A DNA stretch of 30,596 bases from SMXL01 sp036985715 (GCA_036985715.1 BTQE01000028.1:1-30596), one strand, 5' to 3'. Positions 15,050 to 25,500 are shown, counted from the first letter of the stretch. Program-made: numbers and translations. The notes: generated from the letters alone by a model not told the origin.

Positions 15050-17317
15050 CTATTTAATGAGGGAAAGAGTTCTGGACTGGACTACGTTCCCAGCGACCAT
15101 GCGGTACAGGTAGATTCCGCTAGGAAGGTCCTGGGCGGACCATCGAACCGAATGCCGACCGGCGTTGAATCTATTATCTACGAGTGTGACAATATGATGC
15201 CCCAACAGGTCATAGATGTCTACGACGACTCGTATTGACGATGGTACATCAAAAGTGATGGTCGTCGAGGGATTGAATGGGTTGGGATAATTTTGGTAGA
15301 GTTGAAATGACTCAGGCTTAGTATTTTTCGATTCGTCGAACGGAGAGGTATTGTCTTCATTCTCTGAAAGCCGATCTTCTGAACGTGTCTGAAAGCTGCT
15401 AGCGGGCGACCACGGGCCGTTTTCGAGACCGTTTATCGCACGCACGCGCCACTCGTACCATGTGTTACTCTCCAAAGTGGATATCTGGTACTGGCTAGTT
15501 GAGATTTCAGAATCGTCCACTACCAGTTTTCCGAAGGATGATTCGCGGCCCTCGGCGACCTGGAGATGATATCGAGTCGCACCCGACACGGGTTCCCATT
15601 CCAGACGCGGAGAAGTGGAAACCTGAATCGCCTCGCTTTCGAAGAGTAGTACGGGAGCAACCAGAGAGACGGGGACATCGACATCGACATCGTCTTCGAC
15701 ATCGACATCGACTTCAACATCGATAGTCGTTACAAGAATTTCAAAATCCTGAGACACGGCAACGACGCCATCGCTCACTACGATCGAGACGGAATGAATC
15801 CCACCATCCTCATCTCCCGGCATACCTGAAATCGTTACACCTGGAGTTCCCTCACTCTGCTGATTCATCGTGAGCCACGAAGGAGCATCTGCCAGAAAGA
15901 AGACTAAAGCATCATTGTCCACGTCTGCGGCCGTAACCAGATAGCTGTACGCGCTTCCCGAAGCCGCGTCTACGACCGGATCACTCGTGATTTCAGGGAC
16001 ATCGTTTACGGGAGCAATCGAAACGGATACCGATCCGACTACAGAGGCCCCACTGGAATCTGAGACGGTATACGTGAATAGAACGCTACCATTCATGTTG
16101 GCGGCTGGAGAAAAATCCAGCTTCCCATCGGACCGAACGTCAACGGTCGAACTGCCCGTAGATCCGACGGCGGTTATGAAAAGAAAATCACCGTCGGGAT
16201 CGAAATCATTCTTTAAAACATCCAGTATCGCGTCCGTGTCTTCCTCCGTAGAATACGAATCGTCGCTGACGACAGGACTTTGGTTACCTGATTCTGATCC
16301 AATAACGCTGAGGATATAACTGATACGAGAAGAAGCGACACCGTCTGAAACTTCCACTTCAATCTCATGGTCTCCAATCTGATCGATACCTGGTGTACCA
16401 GATATCGTCGCTACTGCGTCATCCAATCGCTCAAGGATGAGCCAGTCGGGAAGAGTTGTTGGGGTGAACACTAGAGGATCCCCTTCGACATCGAAAGCGA
16501 GAATCGTAAAAATGTACGGTCGATCGATGTTCGTAATTTCAGGCGGACTACTCGTAATGACGGGAGCATCGTTGACGGCCAATATCTGAATCCTGAGCAT
16601 CCCTTCGCCGAGGTTCTGAGAGCCATCGAATACCACATACGTCAGTGAGTCCAGACCATAGTAATTAACGCGCGGCGTGTATCGGATTTCTCCGTTGCCT
16701 TCGATGGTGGCCGTTCCGTTCTTGGGCTTCCCAATCTGCGTGACACGCAACGAAGCTGTTCCTCCACTTATGTCATTCGCCGAAACGTCGACGAACACAT
16801 CTGTGTCTTCATCTATGACGACATCATCGTCAACGGTTGTTATCCCTCCAAATGACCAAAACGCACTGAGGCTAGAGAGCACATAGGTCTCATCGTCACT
16901 ATAGGAGGGTGTTCCGTTCGAAAACGTGGGGATAATAGCGTTGGGCGTAAATTCGATACCGAGCGACGAATCCCATATTCGGAAAGAGAATTGATTGCTC
17001 AGTCGTAGTCCGTCACGAACAGGTGTAATTGGGTCGTCACCCCAAATCGTGAGGGCGCTATTCACGTTTTTCCACGTAAGTACACCCACACATAATTCCT
17101 GCGCACCGGGTTCGGCGGAGAATACCGCCACCTCACTCCCGACGGCCAAAGGGATCGAGTTTATCGTCGGAGCTGCACTCAGCGGAAGAATGAGCGTGGC
17201 ATTGAAAATATTTCCCTTACCGTCCAGGCACGACGTGAAATGAGACTGCGCATTCGCGGGGATTGCGAGCAGTGCTGAAAGGGAGATAATCGCGGCGAGA
17301 AAGACGGTTCGAGGCAT
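15050..17317 (-). CDS. Paralogous secreted adhesin-like protein with Asp-Val linker and type IX sorting tail
   Basis: The 755-residue product has a clear signal peptide (residues 1-23, ending IPANAQ). It carries the same N-terminal domain as its downstream neighbour (about 25-160: SCLDGKGNIFNAT, the GSEVAVFS strand, a second Cys in LCVGVLTW, and WGDDPITPVRDG). Two cadherin-like modules alternate with two He_PIG modules (for example LPDWLILERLDDAVATISGTP). A 16-residue Asp/Val/Glu linker (533-548) is followed by an Fn3-like module (about 552-650) and the sorting tail (669-755, LYQNYPNPFNPST to SGIYLYRMVAG). It is the shorter sister of the gene at 12035-14875, probably formed by tandem duplication with a change in domain number. 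It is predicted to be cell-surface attached. The start ATG 17317 is well supported by the signal peptide. Confidence 0.85.
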   Translation of the reverse strand: MPRTVFLAAIISLSALLAIPANAQSHFTSCLDGKGNIFNATLILPLSAAPTINSIPLAVGSEVAVFSAEPGAQELCVGVLTWKNVNSALTIWGDDPITPVRDGLRLSNQFSFRIWDSSLGIEFTPNAIIPTFSNGTPSYSDDETYVLSSLSAFWSFGGITTVDDDVVIDEDTDVFVDVSANDISGGTASLRVTQIGKPKNGTATIEGNGEIRYTPRVNYYGLDSLTYVVFDGSQNLGEGMLRIQILAVNDAPVITSSPPEITNIDRPYIFTILAFDVEGDPLVFTPTTLPDWLILERLDDAVATISGTPGIDQIGDHEIEVEVSDGVASSRISYILSVIGSESGNQSPVVSDDSYSTEEDTDAILDVLKNDFDPDGDFLFITAVGSTGSSTVDVRSDGKLDFSPAANMNGSVLFTYTVSDSSGASVVGSVSVSIAPVNDVPEITSDPVVDAASGSAYSYLVTAADVDNDALVFFLADAPSWLTMNQQSEGTPGVTISGMPGDEDGGIHSVSIVVSDGVVAVSQDFEILVTTIDVEVDVDVEDDVDVDVPVSLVAPVLLFESEAIQVSTSPRLEWEPVSGATRYHLQVAEGRESSFGKLVVDDSEISTSQYQISTLESNTWYEWRVRAINGLENGPWSPASSFQTRSEDRLSENEDNTSPFDESKNTKPESFQLYQNYPNPFNPSTTITFDVPSSIRVVVDIYDLLGHHIVTLVDNRFNAGRHSVRWSAQDLPSGIYLYRMVAGNVVQSRTLSLIK
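15674..15721 (-). repeat. Hexanucleotide repeat encoding an Asp-Val linker
   Basis: Eight consecutive hexamers, mostly GACATC on the + strand with variants GTCTTC, GACTTC and AACATC, encode DVEVDVDVEDDVDVDV in the 755-residue adhesin-like protein. The tract lies between its last He_PIG module and its Fn3 module. The unit keeps the reading frame, so slippage would change linker length without frameshift. Confidence 0.85.
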
Positions 17318-17586
17318 GTAGAATGAATCAGGGAGGCTACAGCTTATTCCCGTTGGAATATATTCATAAAATCGGTCGGCAAGAAAATAATTCTAAACCA
17401 ACTTCTCAGGTCGACTGGCGAACCGTCCTCTCCCGGATAAACGGCCCCGTAACCATGCCCCAATCCGGACAAAGCTCTCACTCGGACGAAGTGAAATCTT
17501 TTAGAGAGAAGGACCACGGATCGACCTAAGAATGTAGAGAATGCCGGGCTGTAGCACCACCGACATCAAGAAAGGCACGAAAAATT

Positions 17587-19479
17587 CTATCCTGATCCCA
17601 GGACGAAAGCTACGATTTCATCTGCCAATTGCTCTGGACTCGCACTTCCGCCGTCGACTTCGATCTCGGGATTTTCAGGTATTTCGTAGTTGGAATCTAT
17701 GCCGGTAAAGTTCTTCAGTTCACCAGACCGCGCCTTTTTGTAAAGCCCTTTGGGGTCACGCTGCTCACATACTTCGAGTGACGTATTGACGTATACCTCA
17801 TAGAATTCGCCGTCTTCCATAAGTTCGCGAGCCATTTCTCGCTCAGAACGAAATGGAGAGATGAAAGAAACGAGGACGATCGTCCCAGCGTCAACGAATA
17901 ACTTTGCGGTTTCGGCTACACGCCGGATATTTTCAACACGATCAGCGTCAGTGAAACCGAGGTCCCTATTCAGACCGTGTCGAACATTATCGCCGTCGAG
18001 CAGGTACGTGTGCTTTCCGAGATGATGGAGCTTTTTATCTACGAAATTGGCGATCGTCGATTTACCAGCGCCGGATAATCCGGTGAACCACAATACACAC
18101 GGTTTTTGTTCTTTCTGTTCGGCTCGCGCCAGTTTGTCGACGTCCAGCGACTGCCAGTGAATATTCCGAGCACGGCGCAGTGGAAAATCGATCATCCCTG
18201 CTCCCACCGTGGCATTACTTAGGCGATCGACGAGGATGAAATTGCCGGTGGTGCGATTTTCTTCGTATGGATCAAATGAAATGGCCTTGCCTAAGGCGAT
18301 GTTGCAAATCCCCACTTCGTTAAGTTCGAGCGTTTTACCTGCGCGCTGCTCCAGCGTGTTAACATCCGTTTTATACTTGAGATGGGTAACCTGTGCAGGC
18401 ACTATCGACGCGCCTGATTTCAGCAGATAACTTCGACCCGGCAACAGAGGGTCGTCGTGAAGCCAGACAAGATGGGCTTCGAACTGATCCGCATGCGCCG
18501 GACGAGCGTCGGTTGCACTGAGCAAATCACCTCTACTTACGTCGATTTCGTCTTGAAGTGTTAGCGTGACAGCTTCACCCGGCCCCGCAACCTCCAAATT
18601 GCCATCCATGGTAACGATACTTTCGACTTTGCTTATTTGTCCAGATGAAGGGACAACCACCGAATCGCCAACTCGAATCGACCCTGACGCTACTGTTCCG
18701 GAAAAACCACGGAAATTCTGATCTGGACGGTTGACCCATTGAACCGACATACGAAAAGGCTTGCTGGACGCTTCTTCGGCAATCTCAACCGACTCTAGAT
18801 AATCGAGGAGAGTAACGCCGTTATACCAATCCGTCTTTTTACTTAGATCAATGACATTGTCACCTTCCAGGGCGGATAGCGGGATGCTCACAATTTCCTC
18901 GAATCCAAGATCTGATGCGAAGTCTTCGTATTCCTCCTGGATGGACTCGAAAGTATCGGAGGCATATCCTACGAGATCCATTTTGTTGACCGCCAAGAGA
19001 ACCTTCCGGATTCCAACCAGTGACACCAGGTAGCTGTGTCTTTTTGTCTGGGTCAAGATGCCTTTCCGAGCGTCGACAAGGATGATGGCTACTGAGGCCG
19101 TTGAGGCACCGGTAACCATGTTTCTGGTGTACTGTTCGTGGCCTGGCGTGTCGGCGACAATAAATTTGCGCCTGTCCGTTGAAAAGAAACGATAGGCGAC
19201 ATCAATGGTTATTCCCTGCTCTCGTTCAGCCTGAAGCCCATCGAGAAGGAGAGCGAAGTCAATCTCGTCGCCCTGGGTACCTACGCGCTTGCTATCCGCT
19301 TCCAGCGCAGCCAGCTGGTCTTCATAAATTAGTTTTGAATCCCAGAGCAGCCGGCCGATCAACGTACTCTTTCCATCATCGACGCTTCCGCACGTGATAA
19401 AGCGGAGCATACTCTTCTTTTCTTGCTCCTTCAGGTAGGCGTGGATGTCCTTCGATATGAGATCCGATTGATGCGACAC
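17587..19479 (-). CDS. cysNC: Bifunctional sulfate adenylyltransferase GTPase subunit / APS kinase (CysN-CysC fusion)
   Basis: The 630-residue product has an EF-Tu-like CysN half with G1 GSVDDGKS (31-38), G3 DTPGHEQY (110-117) and G4 NKMD (165-168), followed by the CysN beta-barrel domains. From about residue 460 comes a complete APS kinase: Walker A GLSGAGKS (467-474), the DGDNVRHGLN APS-site motif (495-504), and SFISPFRSER. CysD plus CysN make APS from ATP and sulfate with GTP hydrolysis; the CysC half phosphorylates APS to PAPS, all in the cytoplasm. The start is a GTG whose first base is the last base of the cysD stop (TAGTG at 19481-19477), a one-base overlap. The APS kinase part looks fully functional, unlike the one in the DUF2061 fusion two genes upstream. 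Confidence 0.96.
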   Translation of the reverse strand: MSHQSDLISKDIHAYLKEQEKKSMLRFITCGSVDDGKSTLIGRLLWDSKLIYEDQLAALEADSKRVGTQGDEIDFALLLDGLQAEREQGITIDVAYRFFSTDRRKFIVADTPGHEQYTRNMVTGASTASVAIILVDARKGILTQTKRHSYLVSLVGIRKVLLAVNKMDLVGYASDTFESIQEEYEDFASDLGFEEIVSIPLSALEGDNVIDLSKKTDWYNGVTLLDYLESVEIAEEASSKPFRMSVQWVNRPDQNFRGFSGTVASGSIRVGDSVVVPSSGQISKVESIVTMDGNLEVAGPGEAVTLTLQDEIDVSRGDLLSATDARPAHADQFEAHLVWLHDDPLLPGRSYLLKSGASIVPAQVTHLKYKTDVNTLEQRAGKTLELNEVGICNIALGKAISFDPYEENRTTGNFILVDRLSNATVGAGMIDFPLRRARNIHWQSLDVDKLARAEQKEQKPCVLWFTGLSGAGKSTIANFVDKKLHHLGKHTYLLDGDNVRHGLNRDLGFTDADRVENIRRVAETAKLFVDAGTIVLVSFISPFRSEREMARELMEDGEFYEVYVNTSLEVCEQRDPKGLYKKARSGELKNFTGIDSNYEIPENPEIEVDGGSASPEQLADEIVAFVLGSG

Positions 19480-20387
19480 TAGAAATATCCTTCCTGCTTT
19501 TTCTTTTCCATAGAGCCTGCCTGATCGTGGTCGATTACGCGACCCTGTCTTTCTGAGGTTCGAGTGAGGAGCATCTCTTGAATGATATCGGGTAGCGTGG
19601 CAGCTTCCGATTCAACAGCCGCAGTAAGGGGATAACAACCCAGGGTTCGAAAGCGGACCGATTTCATCATCGGCTTTTCACGAGGCTCCATTGGCATACG
19701 ATCGTCGTCAACATGAATAAGGAGACCGTCCCGCTCGACGACAGGTCGAATGGCCGAAAAATAAAGAGGTACGATTTCAATCTCTTCCAGGTGGATGTAC
19801 TGCCAGATGTCCAACTCTGTCCAGTTGGAGAGTGGGAAAACGCGGATGCTTTCGCCCATTCGCACTCGAGTGTTATAGAGGTTCCATAGCTCAGGGCGCT
19901 GACTTTTTGGATCCCAACGATGGGCTGCCGATCTGAACGAGAATATTCGCTCTTTCGCACGCGATTTCTCTTCATCACGACGTGCCCCCCCAAAAGCTGC
20001 ATCAAACCCGTGAAGATCGAGCGCCTGCTTTAGAGCTTCGGTCTTCATGACGTCCGTGTAATGTGCCGAACCGTGAGTAAATGGATTGATATTCTGTTTA
20101 ACGCCTTCTGGATTAGTATACACGATCAGCTCTAAGCCCAACTTCTGAACCGTGCGTTCCCGAAACTCGATCATCTCCCTGAATTTCCACGTCGTGTCGA
20201 TGTGCATGAGCGGAAAAGGAGGAGGTGCAGGATAAAACGCTTTTCGAGCCAGATGCAACATGATCGACGAATCCTTACCGATCGAATACAACATCACCGG
20301 ATTCTCAAATTCGGCGGCAACCTCACGCATAATGTGAATACTCTCTGCTTCAAGCTGGCGGAGATGTGTCATTTCACGGCTCATCAA
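19479..20387 (-). CDS. cysD: Sulfate adenylyltransferase subunit 2 (small subunit)
   Basis: The 302-residue product matches CysD over its whole length. It has the PP-loop SIGKDSS (about 35-41), the GGARRDEEKSRAKERIFSFR segment, and the conserved LSNWTELDIWQYI and PLYF stretches. The C-terminus ends with the usual RQGRVIDHDQAGSMEKKKQEGYF-type sequence. CysD is the ATP pyrophosphatase subunit of the ATP sulfurylase and forms the complex with CysN. The longest frame starts at a TTG (20387), but the ATG immediately after it (20384) is the likelier start. It overlaps the cysNC start by one base and lies 61 bp after the DUF2061/APS-kinase gene, so the three are probably co-transcribed. Confidence 0.96.
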   Translation of the reverse strand: MMSREMTHLRQLEAESIHIMREVAAEFENPVMLYSIGKDSSIMLHLARKAFYPAPPPFPLMHIDTTWKFREMIEFRERTVQKLGLELIVYTNPEGVKQNINPFTHGSAHYTDVMKTEALKQALDLHGFDAAFGGARRDEEKSRAKERIFSFRSAAHRWDPKSQRPELWNLYNTRVRMGESIRVFPLSNWTELDIWQYIHLEEIEIVPLYFSAIRPVVERDGLLIHVDDDRMPMEPREKPMMKSVRFRTLGCYPLTAAVESEAATLPDIIQEMLLTRTSERQGRVIDHDQAGSMEKKKQEGYF

Positions 20388-20448
20388 TAATCAGGGCGTT
20401 TTTCTACGAATGCTATCGTTAAGAATCTCAAACTGTCAATTCCCGAAG

Positions 20449-21180
20449 CTAGCGATGGTTGATCAAGGTCTGTTGTAAATACGACTCAATTTGAGACGTC
20501 GCTTCGTCTACGGATATCGAATCCACATCTATGAGAATCTCAGGAGAAGTCGGCATTTCGTACTCAATATTTACTCCGGGGAAAAATCTATATTCGCCCT
20601 TCCTGGCTCTCTCGTACCTTCCGCGATCATCGCGCTTTTCACACGATTCGGCCGTCGTATTTAGGTAAACCTCTACAAAATGATTGGCCTGTTTGCGGGC
20701 AAACAATCGACTTTCCTCATATGGAGACACGAACGACGCGACGACGATGACTCCGTTCTTTTCAAGCATCGAACACAGGTGTCCGGCTCTTCGGACATGT
20801 TGATCAACATCATCTGGTGCAAATCCTGTTTCCGGAAATAGTGGACGGACACCTCTACTATCAATTCGACCCACTTTCAGTTTCCGTTCAAGGAGTCGTT
20901 CATAGAGGCGGTCCGCGATTTCGCGCTTACCAGATGAAGGAAGGCCAGTGATCCAGACAACGAACGATGGAATCTCCTTCTTACCGTATGTGATCTTGTC
21001 CCAGACTCGCTCGTGACCAAAGTAGAAGATCATTTTTGCGATGACTTCTATTCCACCGATCGTAATGGCGATCGCAAGTGCTCCGGTAAAAATATAGACG
21101 AGAACGGCCGTTGTTAACGTAGCGATCGTTCGCCACGAAATCGTCTTGAGGAGAGTCCGCCTATTCGTTGAGTATTGCAC
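20449..21180 (-). CDS. DUF2061 membrane domain fused to a divergent APS kinase domain
   Basis: This 243-residue protein has two parts. Residues 8-66 are a DUF2061 domain: KTISWRTIATLTTAVLVYIFTG, a second membrane-embedded helix, and the typical HERVWDKITYG end. From residue 72 an APS kinase-like domain follows and keeps the overall pattern (WITGLPSSGK, RRAGHLCSMLEKNGVIVVASFVSPYEESR, YLNTTAESCEKRD, YEMPTSPEI). The Walker A motif is GLPSSGKR (79-86), with Arg replacing the usual Ser/Thr, and the DGDNVR motif reads DSRGVR. Either it uses substrate differently or it is a non-catalytic partner of the sulfate-activating enzymes. Two helices would place it at the inner membrane. The start is GTG at 21180, preceded by GAAGA. 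Its position directly upstream of cysD and cysNC supports a sulfate-activation role. Confidence 0.85.
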   Translation of the reverse strand: MQYSTNRRTLLKTISWRTIATLTTAVLVYIFTGALAIAITIGGIEVIAKMIFYFGHERVWDKITYGKKEIPSFVVWITGLPSSGKREIADRLYERLLERKLKVGRIDSRGVRPLFPETGFAPDDVDQHVRRAGHLCSMLEKNGVIVVASFVSPYEESRLFARKQANHFVEVYLNTTAESCEKRDDRGRYERARKGEYRFFPGVNIEYEMPTSPEILIDVDSISVDEATSQIESYLQQTLINHR

Positions 21181-21319
21181 TCTTCAGCGTCTATAATCTG
21201 TGTGAATCGATTGCGCCCGGTGATTAACTCCGAGTCTGTAAATGGGAAAAGGACGTGGTTCCCTCATAATCGTTGTGAAGTCGTCGCGAGGGGGCGTTCG
21301 GTAGTCGCAGCGACTGCAC

Positions 21320-22513
21320 TCAAAGAATAGCTGCAAGTCCTATGCCGGTTTCGAATCCAGTAATATCACCAACCGAATATTTGAGTCTTATCGGTATGGA
21401 TACCGCCGGCGCAATTGAAATGCGAGGGAAGAACCCTACTCCGTAGACATTCAACTGTCCGATTTTCAATATCTGATCATAGGGTATCAGCTCGGATGGC
21501 TGAATATTCTGTACATCAAACGTTTTCGAATATTGCGTAGCCGATACCTGAAAATCAGAATAAAAGAACGGGCTGACTCGAAGCCGATAGGTTACGGCTG
21601 CTCCAAGAACCCCCGTGGACGCGGTGACTGACTCTGGTTGGATCGATGCAGGTGATAACGACTGATTCGTACCAACAGTTCGGAATCGAATCGAAAAGGA
21701 GAGGTCGTTGCGACCGATTCTGCTGCTGGCGCGAAGACTCCCAATAAACCTGCTACCCGCCGAATAAACCTCTATGCCATTGATCTTGTCCGCGGCATAG
21801 AGTGTGAGTATAAGATCCGTGGACACGAAAACGTTTAACGACGGTTGCCATTCGGCTCCTGTTGTTAGTGTAAATTCGTTTCCCCAGTCATACTTGCCAG
21901 GTAGTGCGCGATGCGGTTGAAATTCTCCACGTACATGGTAAGACGCCCCCAGACCCAAGACCAGACTCCTGGAGGCTGAGAATGCCCATGCGATGCCGGG
22001 AGAAACGCTTGTACCCCTCCCGAAATAGGGGACCTGGAAATCGTACTGACTCAGGCTCATGGGAAAGGCGGCATCGTACGCCCACTTCGAAAGATCTTTC
22101 TTGCCTGTTGGAAGGTTGGCATTGAGACTCAGTGAAAGTCTGGAAGAGGGAAACTTTACCACATAGCTGAGAGCAGTCTGAATATCTGTCATGCCAGTGA
22201 CTTTCTGCAGACTGTCGTGTTCGGCGGTTGCCTGGCTGGCGCTGATGCGGAGGTTGAGGCTCGGTAGAACCTGCATCTGCAGGGACGCAGTCGTACTCAG
22301 TTCATAGATGTCCGTATCGGCGCGTGTCCAATTTTGAAGTACGGAAGAGAATGATACCGCAACGGGAGGCATTGAGCGGACTGGACTAGACTCAATGCTG
22401 CGGGTCTGCGCCCGAAGACTAAGTCCATTCGGTGCCAGAATCGCGAAGAGCAGTGAAATTCTAAGTATTGTGGCTCTAGTCATGGAGTATCCGCATGTTC
22501 TTTTCTCGTGCAT
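21320..22513 (-). CDS. Predicted outer-membrane beta-barrel protein
   Basis: This 397-residue protein has a signal peptide and then alternating amphipathic strands through the rest of the sequence (for example SRLSLSLNANLP, SLVLGLGASYHVRGEF, NDLSFSIRFRTVG, RVSPFFYSDFQVSATQY). It ends in an aromatic-poor strand, ETGIGLAAIL. This is the character of an outer-membrane barrel of roughly 12-16 strands, but the family is not recognised. It is not a PorP/SprF protein by sequence. The ATG at 22513 lies 2 bp after the stop of the ASH-repeat gene. A second ATG ten codons later (22483) gives a tidier signal peptide ending SLRAQ. Translation is probably coupled to the upstream gene, which suggests that the barrel serves or anchors the repeat protein; this is inference. 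Confidence 0.7.
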   Translation of the reverse strand: MHEKRTCGYSMTRATILRISLLFAILAPNGLSLRAQTRSIESSPVRSMPPVAVSFSSVLQNWTRADTDIYELSTTASLQMQVLPSLNLRISASQATAEHDSLQKVTGMTDIQTALSYVVKFPSSRLSLSLNANLPTGKKDLSKWAYDAAFPMSLSQYDFQVPYFGRGTSVSPGIAWAFSASRSLVLGLGASYHVRGEFQPHRALPGKYDWGNEFTLTTGAEWQPSLNVFVSTDLILTLYAADKINGIEVYSAGSRFIGSLRASSRIGRNDLSFSIRFRTVGTNQSLSPASIQPESVTASTGVLGAAVTYRLRVSPFFYSDFQVSATQYSKTFDVQNIQPSELIPYDQILKIGQLNVYGVGFFPRISIAPAVSIPIRLKYSVGDITGFETGIGLAAIL

Positions 22514-22515
22514 TG

Positions 22516-25500
22516 TTATCGAAGAACAACCATCCGACGTGACGCCCGGTAGTCACCAGTCTCCAATCTATACAGGTATACCCCGCTCGAAACGGACAAC
22601 CCGTTCGAATTACGACCGTCCCACCTTACCGTATAGTTTCCGGCCTCCTGCTGTGAATTCACCAGGGTTCGCACCCGGCGGCCCAGCAGGTCGAACACTG
22701 CAAGTCGCACACTTGAAGGGCGACCGATCGAGTATCGAATAACCGTCTCCGGATTGAACGGATTCGGATAGTTCTGCTCCAGATCATACGTCGATGGCAC
22801 AAGCTCGATATCGTCCGCATTCTTTTCTGCGTATGGTTTGGTCCCAACGATTAAACGAATTCGCCGGACAGAATCCGAAGCCTGCAGTTCAATGTTGAAT
22901 TGGAGGTCGGAGATCTCAATCGCGCGTCGATCATCAAGATCCAACACATGAAATTCCGTTTCGGGAGGCAAGTCGCCGGACGGTATCAAAGAGACGGTCA
23001 CGACATTCCTCGGGGCCGTACCGGTTAGCTGAAGGTCCCAATACGCGCCCTCGGCTCCGGCTGCCTTGAAACTGCCGGCGAAGCGTTCTCCGCTCTCTAT
23101 TATCGAGAGCTGGAGATAGTCACCTATCGGCGGTGGTTCCGCATAATCGAACGCATCCCGTCCGTCCAAGGCGTTCATCCTTACACCAATTCGGTTTTGA
23201 GTGTCACGGTAGACGGTACCTGGAATCTCGGCGGTGATTTGTACGGTGTATTCGCCCGAGCCCTCTATGGCGGATTCAGAAGAATGGCCATCGGATTTCC
23301 CTGTAATCAACGGATTACTGCGCAAGCTGATGGGAACAGATACGGTCGAGTTCCCCGAATTATAAACGAAGTATCCTTCCCACGGATCGAGTGCAGTCTG
23401 CCCGAACTGGAACTCCAGACCGTCGAACCAGACAGGCGCTTCGATACCCGGATCGATGAAATTGGCTGGCCATGTAAAGGAGAACGCATATGGATTGCCG
23501 ATCTGATTCCAGCCGGGAACAAGGTCTAGGGTGATCGTGCTTGTCGGATCCACAGAACGTCCGCCGTCGACGTCAAATAATGCACCGTCACTTGTGACGA
23601 GCCAGAATCCAGCGCCCTGAGTGAACGTGGCATCTATGTCGGGAAATTCTATATAGTCTCCGTTTTCCCATCGGAAGAGCCGCCAGCGACGGGTGTTGTA
23701 CGGACCGTAGTCATCTGCGAGAACGTCTGTCAGTCCAGGGTTATCCAGGTTAATGGGAACGGATATCATGCGGTATAGGAGCGGCTGCAGTACGAATTCC
23801 GGTGGTGGGGCCGCCTGTTCTACTCGAACCGGTAAAAAGATTGGATTGGTTTGAGGTAATTCGACTGGCAGTGTTATCGTTTCGTCAGTGTTTGTCGCAA
23901 CTATATAGTATTCGATTCCGCTGAGGGAAGCAGCAGACCCTGGGATAACTGCGACGAGTTCACTGCCGGCGGGAGACATGCTCGCTGTTCGATATGTGGT
24001 TTCACCCGCCAATCGATAGAACAACGTCGCATCACTCGGCAAAAAGCCGGGCGGCAGTGAGATACCTATTGCAACGTCTTGTCCTGCCGGCGCAAGTTCA
24101 GCCGTTTCAACATTGATTGCTATCGAAACGCCGGTCAACTGAAGATCCAGAACGGGTGATACCAGATCGTCACTTTCAATATGAAGCGCCGCGGACTTCG
24201 GACCTATCGTCGTGGGTACAAAATCCACCGTGATAACACGCGTATTATTGCTTGCAATCGTCGCGGCTCCTCCTCCGCCGGAGATGATGAATTGATCTAA
24301 ATCAATGCCCTGAATTTCCGTTACGAAAATGATCAGGTTGCCTGTGCCGGTGTTCGTGATGGAGAATGAAATGCTTGAGCTGGTTCCCGTAGCGAGTTCA
24401 CCAAAATCATAACTACTGATGTCCACAACCATCTCCGGACGAACTGCTTCACCCGTGAGCAAGATTTCGAGCGGGCTCTCGTCCGGGTCATTACTGGACA
24501 GAAGCATCGATGCGCTTTTGTTACCGCCGGTCAACGGAGTGAAATCGACGCGAAGCGTGTCGCGTTCTTCCGGCGAGAGCATAATTGGAAGAGTGCCTGG
24601 CTGGGTCGCGAATAGTCCAGCATCTGTACCGATGTATGATGCATCTGTGACTTCAAGATCGGCCAGGCCCGTATTAACAACAATAATTTCCTGCGTGTTA
24701 GTCATTCCGACACGAACGTTGTTGAAGGAAACGACTGTCCGATTGACGGAAATATCCGGTTGACCGAAGCCTTTTCCAGTGAGCGGAATATCGAGTGGAC
24801 TTCCGTCTGCATCGTCGCTTTCAATACTTAGAACCGCAGACTTGTCACCGAGGGATATCGGAGTGAAGCGTACTGTTACAAGTCTGGAGTTGCCGGGTGT
24901 AATCGTCGCGCCGCCGGCCCCTCCTGTGATCAGAAATTGATCAATGTCACTTCCCTGAATCAGAGATCCGAAGATTACGAGATTACCCGTCCCGAGATTT
25001 GTTATCGTGAACGTGACCGATTCGTTTGTTCCTACTGCAACCTCTCCAAAATCGTAGCTGGTCATATCTACGGAGATATCGGATCGAACTCCTTGTCCAG
25101 ACAACAGAATCTGGGTGGGGGATTCGTCGGGGTCATTATTACTGAGATTGAGGAAGGCGCTTTTGTTTCCGGTTGATGTCGGTGTGAAGGCGACCCGGAC
25201 CGTATCCCGTTCCTGGGGAGCAAGCGTAAAGGGAAGATTATTACTCTGTACGCCGAATTGATCTGCATTAGGGCCCGTAAAATTCGCCGTTGATACGATC
25301 AGGTCAGCCAATCCCAGATTCGTGACGATAACCTCCTGAACGGCAGTGGCTTCTACGGGGACGTTTCCAAATGCAACAGTTGTTCGATTAACCAATATAT
25401 CCGGAAGGCCGATGCCCGTTCCGGAAAGAGGGATTATGAACGGGTTTTCGTCTGGATCGTCACTGTCAATACTTAAAACCGCAGACTTGTCACCGAGGGA

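Noticed and set aside
17323..17529. 68-codon plus-strand frame between cysNC and the 755-residue adhesin gene
   Set aside because: It occupies the upstream region of the minus-strand gene, has no features, and is isolated on the opposite strand.
21303..21315. Palindrome AGTCGCAGCGACT downstream of the beta-barrel gene as a terminator
   Set aside because: A one-base centre cannot form a hairpin loop of this stem length, and no T-run follows; symmetry of this length may be chance.
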